Below are positions 25,907 to 33,376 of a DNA stretch of 45,245 nt, one piece after another. The translations under genes were made by a program, and so were the position numbers. A model generated the notes under the pieces. That model searched no databases and was not told the DNA's origin. It saw only the letters and a list, made by a program, of their open reading frames with translations. The stretch is from Flavobacterium sp. (GTDB lineage Bacteria > Bacteroidota > Bacteroidia > Flavobacteriales > Flavobacteriaceae): positions 1-45,245 of the forward strand of contig JAUVAS010000014.1 in the NCBI GenBank assembly GCA_030591585.1, written 5' to 3'. Each line of letters opens with the position of its first letter. Position 1 is the first letter of the stretch.

Positions 25907-26701
25907 ATGAAAAACAATCTTTCCATTGCAATTCAAGCTTCCCTAGATGCAGGAAAAGCAATATTAAAAGTATATTCTTCAAACGATTTTAATGTTGAGA
26001 TAAAAGGAGATGACTCTCCATTAACACGAGCCGATAAAAATGCTAACGATGTTATAAATAGGTATCTTACCCAAACACCAATACCTATTATTAGTGAAGA
26101 AAACAGGCAATTGGAGTATTCAGAAAGAAAAGATTGGAAACAATGCTGGATTGTAGATCCGCTAGACGGAACCAAAGAGTTTATCAAGCGTAATGGAGAG
26201 TTTACAGTAAATATTGCCTTGATTGAAAATGGAAACCCAATTTTAGGAGTGATTTATGTTCCTGTTTCTAAAACCTTATATTTTACTGCTGAAGATGCTT
26301 CAACGTCCTATAAAATTGATCTTGAAAGTGAAGAGGTTTCAGTAGATTATATTTTAGAAAATGCTTCAGAAATCAAACCTCAAACCAAAACTCCTTCTGT
26401 AGTAAAAATAGTAGGGAGTCGTTCTCATTTAAATGAGGATACTAAAAATTTTATTTCAGAAATCGAAAAGAATAATAATGTAGAAATGGTAGCTAAAGGT
26501 AGTTCACTAAAATTTTGTTTAGTGGCAGAAGGGCTAGCAAATATATATCCAAGATACGCACCTACAATGGAATGGGATACAGCGGCAGGTCAGGCTATTT
26601 GCCAAGCAGCAGGAGTGAAGGTGATAAATAACGAAACTCAAAAACCATTACAATACAATAAAGAAAACTTGTTAAACCCGTATTTTTTAGTCTCAATATA
26701 A
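25907..26701 (+). CDS. cysQ: 3'(2'),5'-bisphosphate nucleotidase
   Basis: This 264-residue member of the inositol-monophosphatase superfamily should hydrolyse PAP, the by-product of PAPS-dependent sulfotransferases and PAPS reductase, to AMP. The metal-binding residues are visible: SEEN (63-66), the superfamily signature VDPLDGT (83-89) and a late EWDTAAGQA block. It opens the sulfate-activation operon, with the DUF2061 gene following after 6 bases. That context supports PAP rather than inositol phosphate as substrate. The start is ATG 25907, placed about 20 bases after a good -7 box. Confidence 0.92.
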   Translation: MKNNLSIAIQASLDAGKAILKVYSSNDFNVEIKGDDSPLTRADKNANDVINRYLTQTPIPIISEENRQLEYSERKDWKQCWIVDPLDGTKEFIKRNGEFTVNIALIENGNPILGVIYVPVSKTLYFTAEDASTSYKIDLESEEVSVDYILENASEIKPQTKTPSVVKIVGSRSHLNEDTKNFISEIEKNNNVEMVAKGSSLKFCLVAEGLANIYPRYAPTMEWDTAAGQAICQAAGVKVINNETQKPLQYNKENLLNPYFLVSI

Positions 26702-26707
26702 TTTAAA

Positions 26708-27154
26708 GTGTATAGCAAAGAGTCACATTTAAGAAGTGTAATAAAAGGTCTCTCTTGGCGAATTATTGCCACTTCAGATACCATTTTAGCAGTTTTACTA
26801 ATTACCTGTCTTTTTGGTAATTGCAGCATTGGAAGCGCTTTAAAGATTGGAGCTATAGAGTTTGTTATAAAGCTTTTTATCTATTATGCACACGAACGAA
26901 TTTGGCAAAAACTTAATAAAACAAGTGCAATTACAAAACGTAAATCTCTTTATAAAACTATTTCTTGGCGAATAATTGCAACCAGCACCACCTTTATTGT
27001 TTCTGGAGCAGTACTTAAAAGTTTTAATGAAGTAGCACTGTTTATTGCTTTATTAGAAGCCGCTTCAAAATTTATACTTTATTATGGGCACGAACGTTTA
27101 TGGCTTAAATTACCCATTGGATATTTTCATAAATTCATAAAGAAAAATAAATAA
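26708..27154 (+). CDS. Tandem DUF2061 membrane protein in the cys operon
   Basis: The 148-residue protein is two copies of the DUF2061 unit. Each copy begins with (L/I)SWRIIATS (about residues 15 and 86), has two hydrophobic helices, and ends with a YY-x-HER-x-W pattern (positions about 58 and 127). It begins with GTG. DUF2061 has no known activity, but such proteins are often encoded beside cysC or cysD in Bacteroidota, as here between cysQ (6 bases) and cysC (4 bases). A role in sulfate or PAPS-related membrane traffic is plausible but only inferred from position. Confidence 0.82.
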   Translation: MYSKESHLRSVIKGLSWRIIATSDTILAVLLITCLFGNCSIGSALKIGAIEFVIKLFIYYAHERIWQKLNKTSAITKRKSLYKTISWRIIATSTTFIVSGAVLKSFNEVALFIALLEAASKFILYYGHERLWLKLPIGYFHKFIKKNK

Positions 27155-27158
27155 TAGT

Positions 27159-27776
27159 ATGCAGGAAAATATAATTCCACATCAATTCAATGTTACTAAA
27201 GAACAACGTAGTAAATTAAAAAAGCATAATGCATTTCTTTTATGGTTTACGGGTTTGTCGGGCTCTGGTAAATCGACCATTGCAAATGAAGTGGAAAAAG
27301 CACTGCATCAAAAAGGAATTCATACCTATACGTTAGATGGGGATAATGTAAGAAAAGGGCTGAATACTAATTTAACGTTTTCTCCAGAAGACCGGACCGA
27401 AAATATTAGGCGTATTGCTGAAGTTGCGAACCTAATGATAGATGCTGGATTAGTAGTATTAGCAGCTTTTGTGTCTCCTTATAAAAAGGATAGAGAAATG
27501 ATTAAAAAAACGGTCAAAGATGTTAACTTTGTCGAAATTTTTATAGATACTTCGCTTGAGGAATGTGAACGAAGAGATACAAAAGGTTTGTATGCAAAAG
27601 CTCGTAAAGGCTTAATCAAAGATTTTACAGGAATAAATGCTCCTTATGAAGCTCCAGAAAACCCAGAGGTATTAATTAATACAGAAGAGGTTACTGTAGA
27701 GGACGCAGTTATAAAGATAGTAGAATATATAGAAACAATCCTGAATCAAGTTCAGGATGACAAAACAACTAATTAA
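27159..27776 (+). CDS. cysC: Adenylylsulfate kinase
   Basis: CysC phosphorylates APS to PAPS. The 205-residue protein shows Walker [10 protein letters not shown] (32-40), the APS-binding DGDNVRKGLN (60-69) and the FVSPYKKDR stretch (104-112) with the phosphorylatable Ser106. The last codons, from about Ile194 on (ILNQVQDD), are encoded by a REP-like palindrome (27738-27758). They extend the protein beyond the usual domain end, so the tail is probably acquired and unstructured. The gene lies 4 bases after the DUF2061 gene and 9 before cysD. Confidence 0.95.
   Translation: MQENIIPHQFNVTKEQRSKLKKHNAFLLWFTGLSGSGKSTIANEVEKALHQKGIHTYTLDGDNVRKGLNTNLTFSPEDRTENIRRIAEVANLMIDAGLVVLAAFVSPYKKDREMIKKTVKDVNFVEIFIDTSLEECERRDTKGLYAKARKGLIKDFTGINAPYEAPENPEVLINTEEVTVEDAVIKIVEYIETILNQVQDDKTTN
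27738..27758 (+). repeat. REP-like palindrome forming the 3' end of cysC
   Basis: ATCCTGAA (27738-27745) and TTCAGGAT (27751-27758) form a perfect 8-bp stem around TCAAG, followed by GAC. It has the same design as the two hairpins around the GIY-YIG gene (28694-28713 and 29047-29066). Against the right-hand copy (ATTCTGAA/TTCAGAAT) it differs by a paired C-G to T-A change that preserves the stem. Confidence 0.7.
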
Positions 27777-27785
27777 CAAAACTCA

Positions 27786-28691
27786 ATGGGTAAATATTAT
27801 TTAAACTATTTAGATGAATTAGAATCTGAGGCAATCTATATTCTTAGAGAAGTATGGGCACAGTTTCAGAATCCCGTAATCTTATTTTCAGGAGGAAAAG
27901 ATTCCATTTTAGTAGCACATTTAGCTAAAAAAGCATTTTATCCTTCAAAAATTCCGTTTCCTTTTATGCACGTAGATACGGGGCATAATTTTCCTGAAAC
28001 CATTCAGTTTAGAGATGAGTTGGTAGAAGAATTAGGAGTTCAGTTAATTGTAGGCTCTGTTCAAGAATCTATAGATAAAGGTCGTGTAGCGGAAGAAAAA
28101 GGAAAGAATGCCACTCGAAATTCACTTCAAATTACCACCCTATTAGATGCCATAGAAGATAACAAAGTTGATTGTGCAATTGGCGGGGGAAGACGTGATG
28201 AAGAAAAAGCAAGAGCCAAAGAGCGTTTCTTTTCTCACCGTGATGATTTTGGGCAATGGGATCCAAAAAATCAACGTCCAGAATTATGGAATATCTTAAA
28301 CGGAAAACATTTTGAAGGGGAACACTTTAGAGCATTCCCAATTAGTAATTGGACAGAGATGGATGTGTGGAATTATATTCAAAGAGAGAATATAAGTATT
28401 CCATCACTATACTTTGCACACCAAAGAGAGGTGGTTTTTAGAAGTAATTCTTGGATTCCAGTTTCAGAACATTTAAAATTAGAGGAAGGCGAAGAAATTC
28501 ATAATAAAAAAATTAGATTTAGAACTCTAGGGGACATTACCATCACTGGAGGAATAGAATCTGAGGCAGATACACTAGAGAAAATTACAAAAGAAGTAGC
28601 TGCGATGCGTAAAACAGAACGTGGTGACCGATCAGACGATAAAAGATCTGAAAGCGCTATGGAAGACAGAAAGAGACAGGGGTATTTTTAG
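27786..28691 (+). CDS. cysD: Sulfate adenylyltransferase subunit 2 (PP-loop ATPase)
   Basis: CysD with the GTPase CysN makes APS from sulfate and ATP. The 301-residue length matches E. coli CysD. The pyrophosphatase loop SGGKDS (35-40) binds ATP. The GGGRRDEEKARAKERFFSHRD block and the basic C-terminus ending in QGYF are standard. Its partner gene cysN is normally adjacent, but here 446 bases holding a GIY-YIG gene and repeats separate them. The left inverted repeat of that unit starts 2 bases after the cysD stop codon, so cysD itself is intact. Confidence 0.96.
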   Translation: MGKYYLNYLDELESEAIYILREVWAQFQNPVILFSGGKDSILVAHLAKKAFYPSKIPFPFMHVDTGHNFPETIQFRDELVEELGVQLIVGSVQESIDKGRVAEEKGKNATRNSLQITTLLDAIEDNKVDCAIGGGRRDEEKARAKERFFSHRDDFGQWDPKNQRPELWNILNGKHFEGEHFRAFPISNWTEMDVWNYIQRENISIPSLYFAHQREVVFRSNSWIPVSEHLKLEEGEEIHNKKIRFRTLGDITITGGIESEADTLEKITKEVAAMRKTERGDRSDDKRSESAMEDRKRQGYF

Positions 28692-28693
28692 TG

Positions 28694-28713
28694 CTGAACT
28701 TGTTTCAGTATCT
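28694..28713 (-). repeat. Left inverted repeat of the GIY-YIG unit
   Basis: It contains CTGAA-CTTGT-TTCAG, a 5-bp hairpin, in reverse orientation to the copies at 27738 and 29047. Overlapping it, TTGTTTCA (28700-28707) pairs perfectly with TGAAACAA (28716-28723), an alternative 8-bp stem that ends 8 bases before the GIY-YIG ATG and may affect its translation. Confidence 0.65.
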
Positions 28714-28731
28714 CATGAAACAACCAAAATC

Positions 28732-29013
28732 ATGAAAAAAAGTTATACTTACATACTTAGTAATAAAAATAGAACAGTATTGTATGTTGGTATGACAGCA
28801 AATATTTATAAAAGAGTAAAGCAACATAAAGGAACAAAGGGTTCGGTCTTTACAAAACGTTATAATGTAGATGAATTATTATATTTTGAAGAATTCACAA
28901 ACATTGTAGATGCAATAGCCAGAGAAAAACAATTAAAGAATTGGCATAAAGAATGGAAATGGAATTTGATAAAGAAAAATAATCCTGAATTAAAAGAGTT
29001 GATTTTAGAATGA
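28732..29013 (+). CDS. GIY-YIG domain endonuclease (small, COG2827-like)
   Basis: The frame is open from 28621, inside cysD, but the ATG at 28732 begins at the true domain start, giving 93 residues. The whole protein is one GIY-YIG fold: TYI (6-8) and YVG (18-20) stand for the two name motifs, then Arg28 and His32 in IYKRVKQHK, and the catalytic Glu65 in AIAREKQLKNW. All core catalytic positions look intact, so it should cut DNA. It has no extra DNA-binding domain, unlike typical homing endonucleases. In databases such proteins are often mislabelled UvrC-like. It interrupts the normally adjacent cysD-cysN pair and lies between inverted REP-like repeats. Confidence 0.88.
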   Translation: MKKSYTYILSNKNRTVLYVGMTANIYKRVKQHKGTKGSVFTKRYNVDELLYFEEFTNIVDAIAREKQLKNWHKEWKWNLIKKNNPELKELILE

Positions 29014-29046
29014 GAAGTTTAAAAATAATTTTAACTATGTTTTAAA

Positions 29047-29066
29047 AGATTCTGAAACAAGTTCAG
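29047..29066 (+). repeat. Right inverted repeat of the GIY-YIG unit
   Basis: ATTCTGAA (29049-29056) and TTCAGAAT (29062-29069) form a perfect 8-bp stem around ACAAG, followed by GACG. It has the same orientation as the cysC-end copy and is inverted relative to the left end at 28694. It lies 33 bases after the GIY-YIG stop codon. Confidence 0.7.
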
Positions 29067-29094
29067 AATGACGGATTAAAACTAAAGCTTGTTC

Positions 29095-29136
29095 AAACTA
29101 GAAACTAGAGACCTTAAACCAGAAACAACAAACAAT
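29095..29136 (+). repeat. Heptamer-phased degenerate repeat before cysN
   Basis: Six consecutive 7-base units run up to the base before the cysN ATG. The first two are AAACTAG; the others keep the pattern AAAC(C/A)A(G/C/T) with one divergent unit. A similar 7-base periodicity, with a different sequence, occurs at 45121-45169. Confidence 0.5.
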
Positions 29137-29137
29137 A

Positions 29138-30394
29138 ATGCAACTAGATACAAACCAATTACTAAGATTCACAACAGCAGGAAGTGTTGATGATGGAAAA
29201 AGTACCTTAATAGGAAGACTTTTATACGATTCAAAATCTATTTTTGAAGATCAACTAGATGCCATAGAAAAAACAAGTTTAAAGAAAGGCCATGACGGTA
29301 TTGATATGGCGCTTTTTACAGATGGACTTAGAGATGAACGAGAGCAGGGGATTACGATAGATGTTGCTTACAGATATTTTACAACTCCCAAACGTAAGTT
29401 TATCATTGCAGATACTCCAGGGCATATTCAATATACCCGAAATATGGTTACGGGTGCATCAACTGCCAATGTGGCTTTAATATTAATAGATGCTAGGCAT
29501 GGAGTGATTGAACAAACCAAGCGACATGCATTTATTGCCTCCTTATTACAAATACCACACCTTATTGTTTGTATTAATAAAATGGATTTGGTTGACTTTT
29601 CAGAAGAAATATATAATAAAATCGTTACCCAGTTTGAAGAATTTTCATCAAAATTATTGGTGAAAGATATTCGTTTTAAACCTATTAGTGCATTATTAGG
29701 CGATAATGTAGTAAACCGTTCAGAAAATATGGAATGGTTCCAAGGCGCCCCTTTATTAAATACCTTAGAGACCATGCATATTAGTAGTGATATTAATAAA
29801 ATAGATGCGCGTTTTCCAGTACAAACGGTTTTACGACCACAACGTGAGGGATTTATTGATTATAGAGGATATGCGGGAAGAATCGCTAGCGGAATCTTTA
29901 GACCAGGAGATGAGGTAGCCATATTGCCTTCAGGATTTACTTCAAAAATAAAAACCATCGACACGCTAGAAGGAGAACTAAAAGAAGCCTACGCACCCAT
30001 GTCTGTATCCATAACATTAGAAGATGATATTGATATTAGTCGTGGAGATATGATCGTTAAAACCAATAATAGACCCGAAACAAAACAAGAGTTTGACGCC
30101 ATGTTATGCTGGTTAAACAATACTCCTGCAAAGGCTCGTGCAAAATATTCTATACTACATACCTCTAACAATCAAAAAGCAATGATTAAAGAGATTAGGT
30201 ATAAAATAGACGTAAATACCTATAATAGAATAGAAGATGACAAAGAGCTAAATATGAACGATATTTCACGGGTTACTATCAGAACCACCAGACCTTTAAT
30301 GATAGACGAATACCGAGATAATAAAATAACAGGAAGCTTTACTTTGGTAGATGATACCACTAATGAGACCGTTGCTGCCGGGATGATATTGTAA
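29138..30394 (+). CDS. cysN: Sulfate adenylyltransferase subunit 1 (GTPase)
   Basis: CysN is the EF-Tu-like GTPase that drives APS formation by CysD. The 418-residue protein shows G1 GSVDDGKST (15-23), the effector region EREQGITIDVAY (68-79), G3 DTPGH (92-96) and G4 NKMD (147-150), followed by two beta-barrel domains. It ends without an APS-kinase domain, in agreement with a separate cysC. It is about 55 residues shorter than E. coli CysN, as usual in this phylum. The start is the ATG directly after the heptamer repeat. Expression probably depends on read-through past the GIY-YIG unit, because no good promoter was seen between them. Confidence 0.95.
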   Translation: MQLDTNQLLRFTTAGSVDDGKSTLIGRLLYDSKSIFEDQLDAIEKTSLKKGHDGIDMALFTDGLRDEREQGITIDVAYRYFTTPKRKFIIADTPGHIQYTRNMVTGASTANVALILIDARHGVIEQTKRHAFIASLLQIPHLIVCINKMDLVDFSEEIYNKIVTQFEEFSSKLLVKDIRFKPISALLGDNVVNRSENMEWFQGAPLLNTLETMHISSDINKIDARFPVQTVLRPQREGFIDYRGYAGRIASGIFRPGDEVAILPSGFTSKIKTIDTLEGELKEAYAPMSVSITLEDDIDISRGDMIVKTNNRPETKQEFDAMLCWLNNTPAKARAKYSILHTSNNQKAMIKEIRYKIDVNTYNRIEDDKELNMNDISRVTIRTTRPLMIDEYRDNKITGSFTLVDDTTNETVAAGMIL

Positions 30395-30509
30395 TAGTTT
30401 TAAGTGGAAATATAAATACGTTGATAAAAAACAACACTCAATTTCCCCAAAGCCAAGCCTAAAGCCTGTCTTTTTTTTATATATTAGCAGTCCCAAAACC
30501 TTATAACCT

Positions 30510-31151
30510 ATGAAAAAACTTGCCTTAATTGCAGTATGCCTATGTTCTATTGTAGCCTACTCTCAAGAAATACAATACAATAAATTTTCAATAGAAGCGT
30601 CGTATGGCCTTAATCATCCATTAACGCCAACCGATAATTCGGGATTTGATGTAGGAACCTTTTCTGAATTTAAACACTTTGATCTTGGAGGGAGATATAT
30701 GATTAACCAAATGTATGGAGCTAAAGTAAGCTATGCTTACGATCGTTTTCAACATAAAAGCATCAGTGAATTAGCAGTTACGTATCATAGAATAAGTGCA
30801 GAGGTTGTTTTTAACATGGCAAAGGTATTCAATATGACCTTTAACGAGGCACAAACGTTTCAAATACAGACTCATGCTGGGTTTGGAATCACATTCGCAC
30901 AACCAAAATCTATAGATAATTACGAAAGAATAGGAAACTTTATAATAGGGGTTACCCCTCACGTAAAAATTACAGATCGCCTTGCAATAACTACAGATCT
31001 TAGCTATATTGTAAGTTTTAAACAACATTACGATTATGGCGGAATCCTTATCGATCCAGATTACAAAGGAACTTCAGGAAGTTTTGTTAATTTCACTGTA
31101 GGTTTACAAGTCTCTCTAGGAGAACATGAGTGTCACGCTGATTGGTTGTAG
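30510..31151 (+). CDS. Outer-membrane beta-barrel protein, OmpA N-terminal type without OmpA domain
   Basis: The 213-residue protein has a signal peptide (1-19). The mature part consists of alternating strand-like segments, such as KFSIEASYGLNHPLTP, LGGRYMINQMYGAKVSYAYD and a final strand VNFTVGLQVSLG, expected for an 8-stranded barrel. Proteins starting this way in Bacteroidota usually continue into a peptidoglycan-binding OmpA domain. This one stops after the barrel with GEHECHADWL. It lies between the cys operon and the glycan locus, and the flippase gene starts 21 bases after its stop. A functional link is not shown. Confidence 0.72.
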   Translation: MKKLALIAVCLCSIVAYSQEIQYNKFSIEASYGLNHPLTPTDNSGFDVGTFSEFKHFDLGGRYMINQMYGAKVSYAYDRFQHKSISELAVTYHRISAEVVFNMAKVFNMTFNEAQTFQIQTHAGFGITFAQPKSIDNYERIGNFIIGVTPHVKITDRLAITTDLSYIVSFKQHYDYGGILIDPDYKGTSGSFVNFTVGLQVSLGEHECHADWL

Positions 31152-31172
31152 TATTAATTATTTAGATCACTT

Positions 31173-32471
31173 TTGAGATTACATAATATTTTTAATAGCA
31201 AACAAATCAAAACTGCCGCTATTGGTAGCTTAGTGATTAAGTTTTTATCGGCTTTGTTTGCTTTAGTTAATGGAATAATATTAGCCAACGTATTATCTGT
31301 TAAAGATTTTGGAATCTATGTTTTGGCTTTTACTACTATTACAGTAATATCTATCCCAGTTTCTTTAGGCTTGCCAAATCTTATTACAAGATATATTTCT
31401 AAATATGATATTACTAATGATGTTTCCTCTATTAAAGGGCTACTTATAAGGTCAAATCAATTAGTGGTAATAACAAGCGTACTAGCTGTTACTATTGCTT
31501 TTATTTCTTATGTTGTTTGGTGGAAAAACTATCCAGCAAATGTAGTTTCTACTTTTTGGTATTCGTTTTTACTTTTGCCTTTACTTGTTTTTGGCTCTTT
31601 AAGAGCTGCCGCATTACGAGGATTAAAGTTTGTGATATTAGGACAGTTACCAGATACTTTTCTTCGTAATCTATTTTTAACCTGTTTTCTTTTAATAGCC
31701 ATTTTATTTGACTTTAAAATAGTGCCACATAGTGCAATGATTTTACATAGTATCGCTGCTGCTGTAGCATTCTTTATCGGTTATTTTATTTTAAAAAAGA
31801 AGCTTCTTAATAGACTAAAAAATGAGATACCCACTTATAAGGATAAATTATGGTTAAAAGAAGCGATTCCATTTTCAATAACAAGTGCTGTTCAAGTTAT
31901 AAAATCGAAATTGCTCATTTATGTATTGGCAATTTTCGGAAGCATAGAAGCGGTTGCTATTTATGATGTAGCAATGCGTGGAGCTTCATTAGTTGCATTT
32001 ACTTTAGACGCATTAAATTCTGCAATCTCACCCTATATATCATCTGCTTTTGAACTCAATCAAAAAATTGTCTTACAGCGTATTATAACAAAGTCTACAA
32101 GACTTATTTTTATCTTATCACTACCAATTGCCTTAGTTTTTATTGTTGGAGGAGAAACGGTTATTACTTTGTTATTTGGCGATAAATACGCGATAGCCTA
32201 TATTCCCTTGGTAATTTTGTGTGTGGGACAACTAGTAAATTCGTTTACAGGGTCTGTGGGGATAGTTTTAAATATGACGGGTAACCAAAAATACCTTGCG
32301 AAGAACCAAATACAAATGATGCTAGTAAGTGCAGCTTTAAGTATCCCGTTTGTAATGTATTATGATGTGATTGGGGCAGCACTAGTGTTTAGTTTTGTAC
32401 TTATACTTCAAAACATTATTTTGCTTATTTATGTGAGAAGAAAATTAAATATTAATACGGCCATTTTTTAA
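31173..32471 (+). CDS. Polysaccharide/oligosaccharide flippase (Wzx, MOP superfamily)
   Basis: This 432-residue inner-membrane protein has about 12-14 hydrophobic segments. Its start, SKQIKTAAIGSLVIKFLSALFALVNGIILAN, is typical of Wzx/RfbX-like exporters, which move lipid-linked glycan repeat units across the inner membrane. No ATG lies near the conserved start, so TTG at 31173 is taken as initiation. It begins the glycan locus and is followed by a sulfotransferase gene. With the candidate polymerase at 35174 it suggests a Wzx/Wzy-type assembly route, although an undecaprenyl-linked protein glycan is also possible. Confidence 0.88.
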   Translation: MRLHNIFNSKQIKTAAIGSLVIKFLSALFALVNGIILANVLSVKDFGIYVLAFTTITVISIPVSLGLPNLITRYISKYDITNDVSSIKGLLIRSNQLVVITSVLAVTIAFISYVVWWKNYPANVVSTFWYSFLLLPLLVFGSLRAAALRGLKFVILGQLPDTFLRNLFLTCFLLIAILFDFKIVPHSAMILHSIAAAVAFFIGYFILKKKLLNRLKNEIPTYKDKLWLKEAIPFSITSAVQVIKSKLLIYVLAIFGSIEAVAIYDVAMRGASLVAFTLDALNSAISPYISSAFELNQKIVLQRIITKSTRLIFILSLPIALVFIVGGETVITLLFGDKYAIAYIPLVILCVGQLVNSFTGSVGIVLNMTGNQKYLAKNQIQMMLVSAALSIPFVMYYDVIGAALVFSFVLILQNIILLIYVRRKLNINTAIF

Positions 32472-32494
32472 TACAACAATAAATCATTTAACTT

Positions 32495-33376
32495 TTGATT
32501 AAAATAATATATATAGCAGGTGATGGAAGATCAGGTTCTACGTTATTGGATGCTATATTATCCAATATAAAAGATTCGATTTCGGTTGGGGAATGCCATC
32601 GATTTTGGGTGCGTTTTTATGAAAAAGAAACACTTTGTGGTTGTAGAAAAAAAATTGAAGATTGTGAGTTATGGAGTCAGATAGATACACAATTAAAAAT
32701 AAAATTTTCAGAATACAATCAAGATGTATTTAAACAACAGGTAAAGGAAATTCAATATTATAAGAATTTTAAGCGAATTCCTAAATTGATAAAATCAAAA
32801 AAATGGCAACTTTTTTCTGAAGTAGTAAAAACATTTTATGGATTGATTGCTTCAATAACCGGAAAAGATATTATTATTGATAGTTCTAAAAGTATGAGTT
32901 GGGCATATTTACTTTATCATTTAGATTTTTGTGACTTTCGGGTTATTCACTTAGAAAGGAATCTTGTAGCAGTGGCTAATAGTTGGAAAAAAGATGTTAT
33001 TTTACCTGAATATCATAGTAAAAGGGTTATGATGCCAAAAAAAACTAATATCTTAATTTTAAAATCTTGGTTCAAAATTAAGATATTGGCGAGGTTTCTT
33101 AGAAAATCTTCAAACTACCTATATGTCTCGTATGAAAAACTTTGTGAAAACCCTAAGAGATGTTTATTAACAATTCAAACAAGTATTGAAGAGTCATTTG
33201 AAATTAGTAGTTTAAATTACAATTGCAATCATGCAATAGGAGGTAACCCAATGCGTATAAAAATAAGAAATGAAATTGTGATCACAAGAAAAAAAGAAAA
33301 ATTGGTACAATTAAATAGGATAGAAAAGCTTTTTTTTATTATCAGTAATTGGTTTGCAAAAGTATTTATTCGATGA
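32495..33376 (+). CDS. PAPS-dependent sulfotransferase (glycan)
   Basis: This 293-residue protein has the 5'-phosphosulfate loop at its very N-terminus (IAGDGRSGSTLLDAIL, 7-22), a DSSKS block and the 3'-phosphate motif HLERNLVAVANSW. A Cys-containing LCGCRKKIEDCELW stretch (47-60) fits the subgroup found in bacterial surface-glycan loci. It would transfer sulfate from PAPS to a sugar hydroxyl or amine in the cytoplasm. It begins with TTG at 32495, directly before the P-loop strand. The next gene overlaps its stop by 4 bases (ATGA). The cysC and cysDN genes just upstream would supply PAPS. Confidence 0.83.
   Translation: MIKIIYIAGDGRSGSTLLDAILSNIKDSISVGECHRFWVRFYEKETLCGCRKKIEDCELWSQIDTQLKIKFSEYNQDVFKQQVKEIQYYKNFKRIPKLIKSKKWQLFSEVVKTFYGLIASITGKDIIIDSSKSMSWAYLLYHLDFCDFRVIHLERNLVAVANSWKKDVILPEYHSKRVMMPKKTNILILKSWFKIKILARFLRKSSNYLYVSYEKLCENPKRCLLTIQTSIEESFEISSLNYNCNHAIGGNPMRIKIRNEIVITRKKEKLVQLNRIEKLFFIISNWFAKVFIR

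Larger units (their letters stand above)
28694..29066. mobile_element. Putative small mobile unit: GIY-YIG gene bounded by REP-like inverted repeats
   Basis: A 373-base segment between cysD and cysN begins with CTGAACTTGTTTCAGTATCT (28694-28713) and ends with AGATTCTGAAACAAGTTCAG (29047-29066). The two ends are inverted copies matching at 19 of 20 bases. Each end also contains a hairpin of its own. The only gene inside encodes a GIY-YIG nuclease. The layout recalls REP sequences mobilised by RAYT transposases, but with a different nuclease. No target-site duplication was seen. Mobility is inferred; the repeats might also be ordinary dispersed palindromes that happen to flank the gene. Confidence 0.5.

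Noticed and set aside
28621-28731. Longer GIY-YIG protein starting inside cysD
   Set aside because: The extra 37 residues overlap cysD in another frame and the left inverted repeat, and the domain begins exactly at ATG 28732.
28686-29074. Target-site duplication around the GIY-YIG unit
   Set aside because: The bases outside the two inverted ends do not match each other, so no duplication can be claimed.
30395-30509. Terminator after cysN suggested by the T8 run at 30471-30478
   Set aside because: No convincing stem precedes the T-run; only the direct repeat AAGCC is present.
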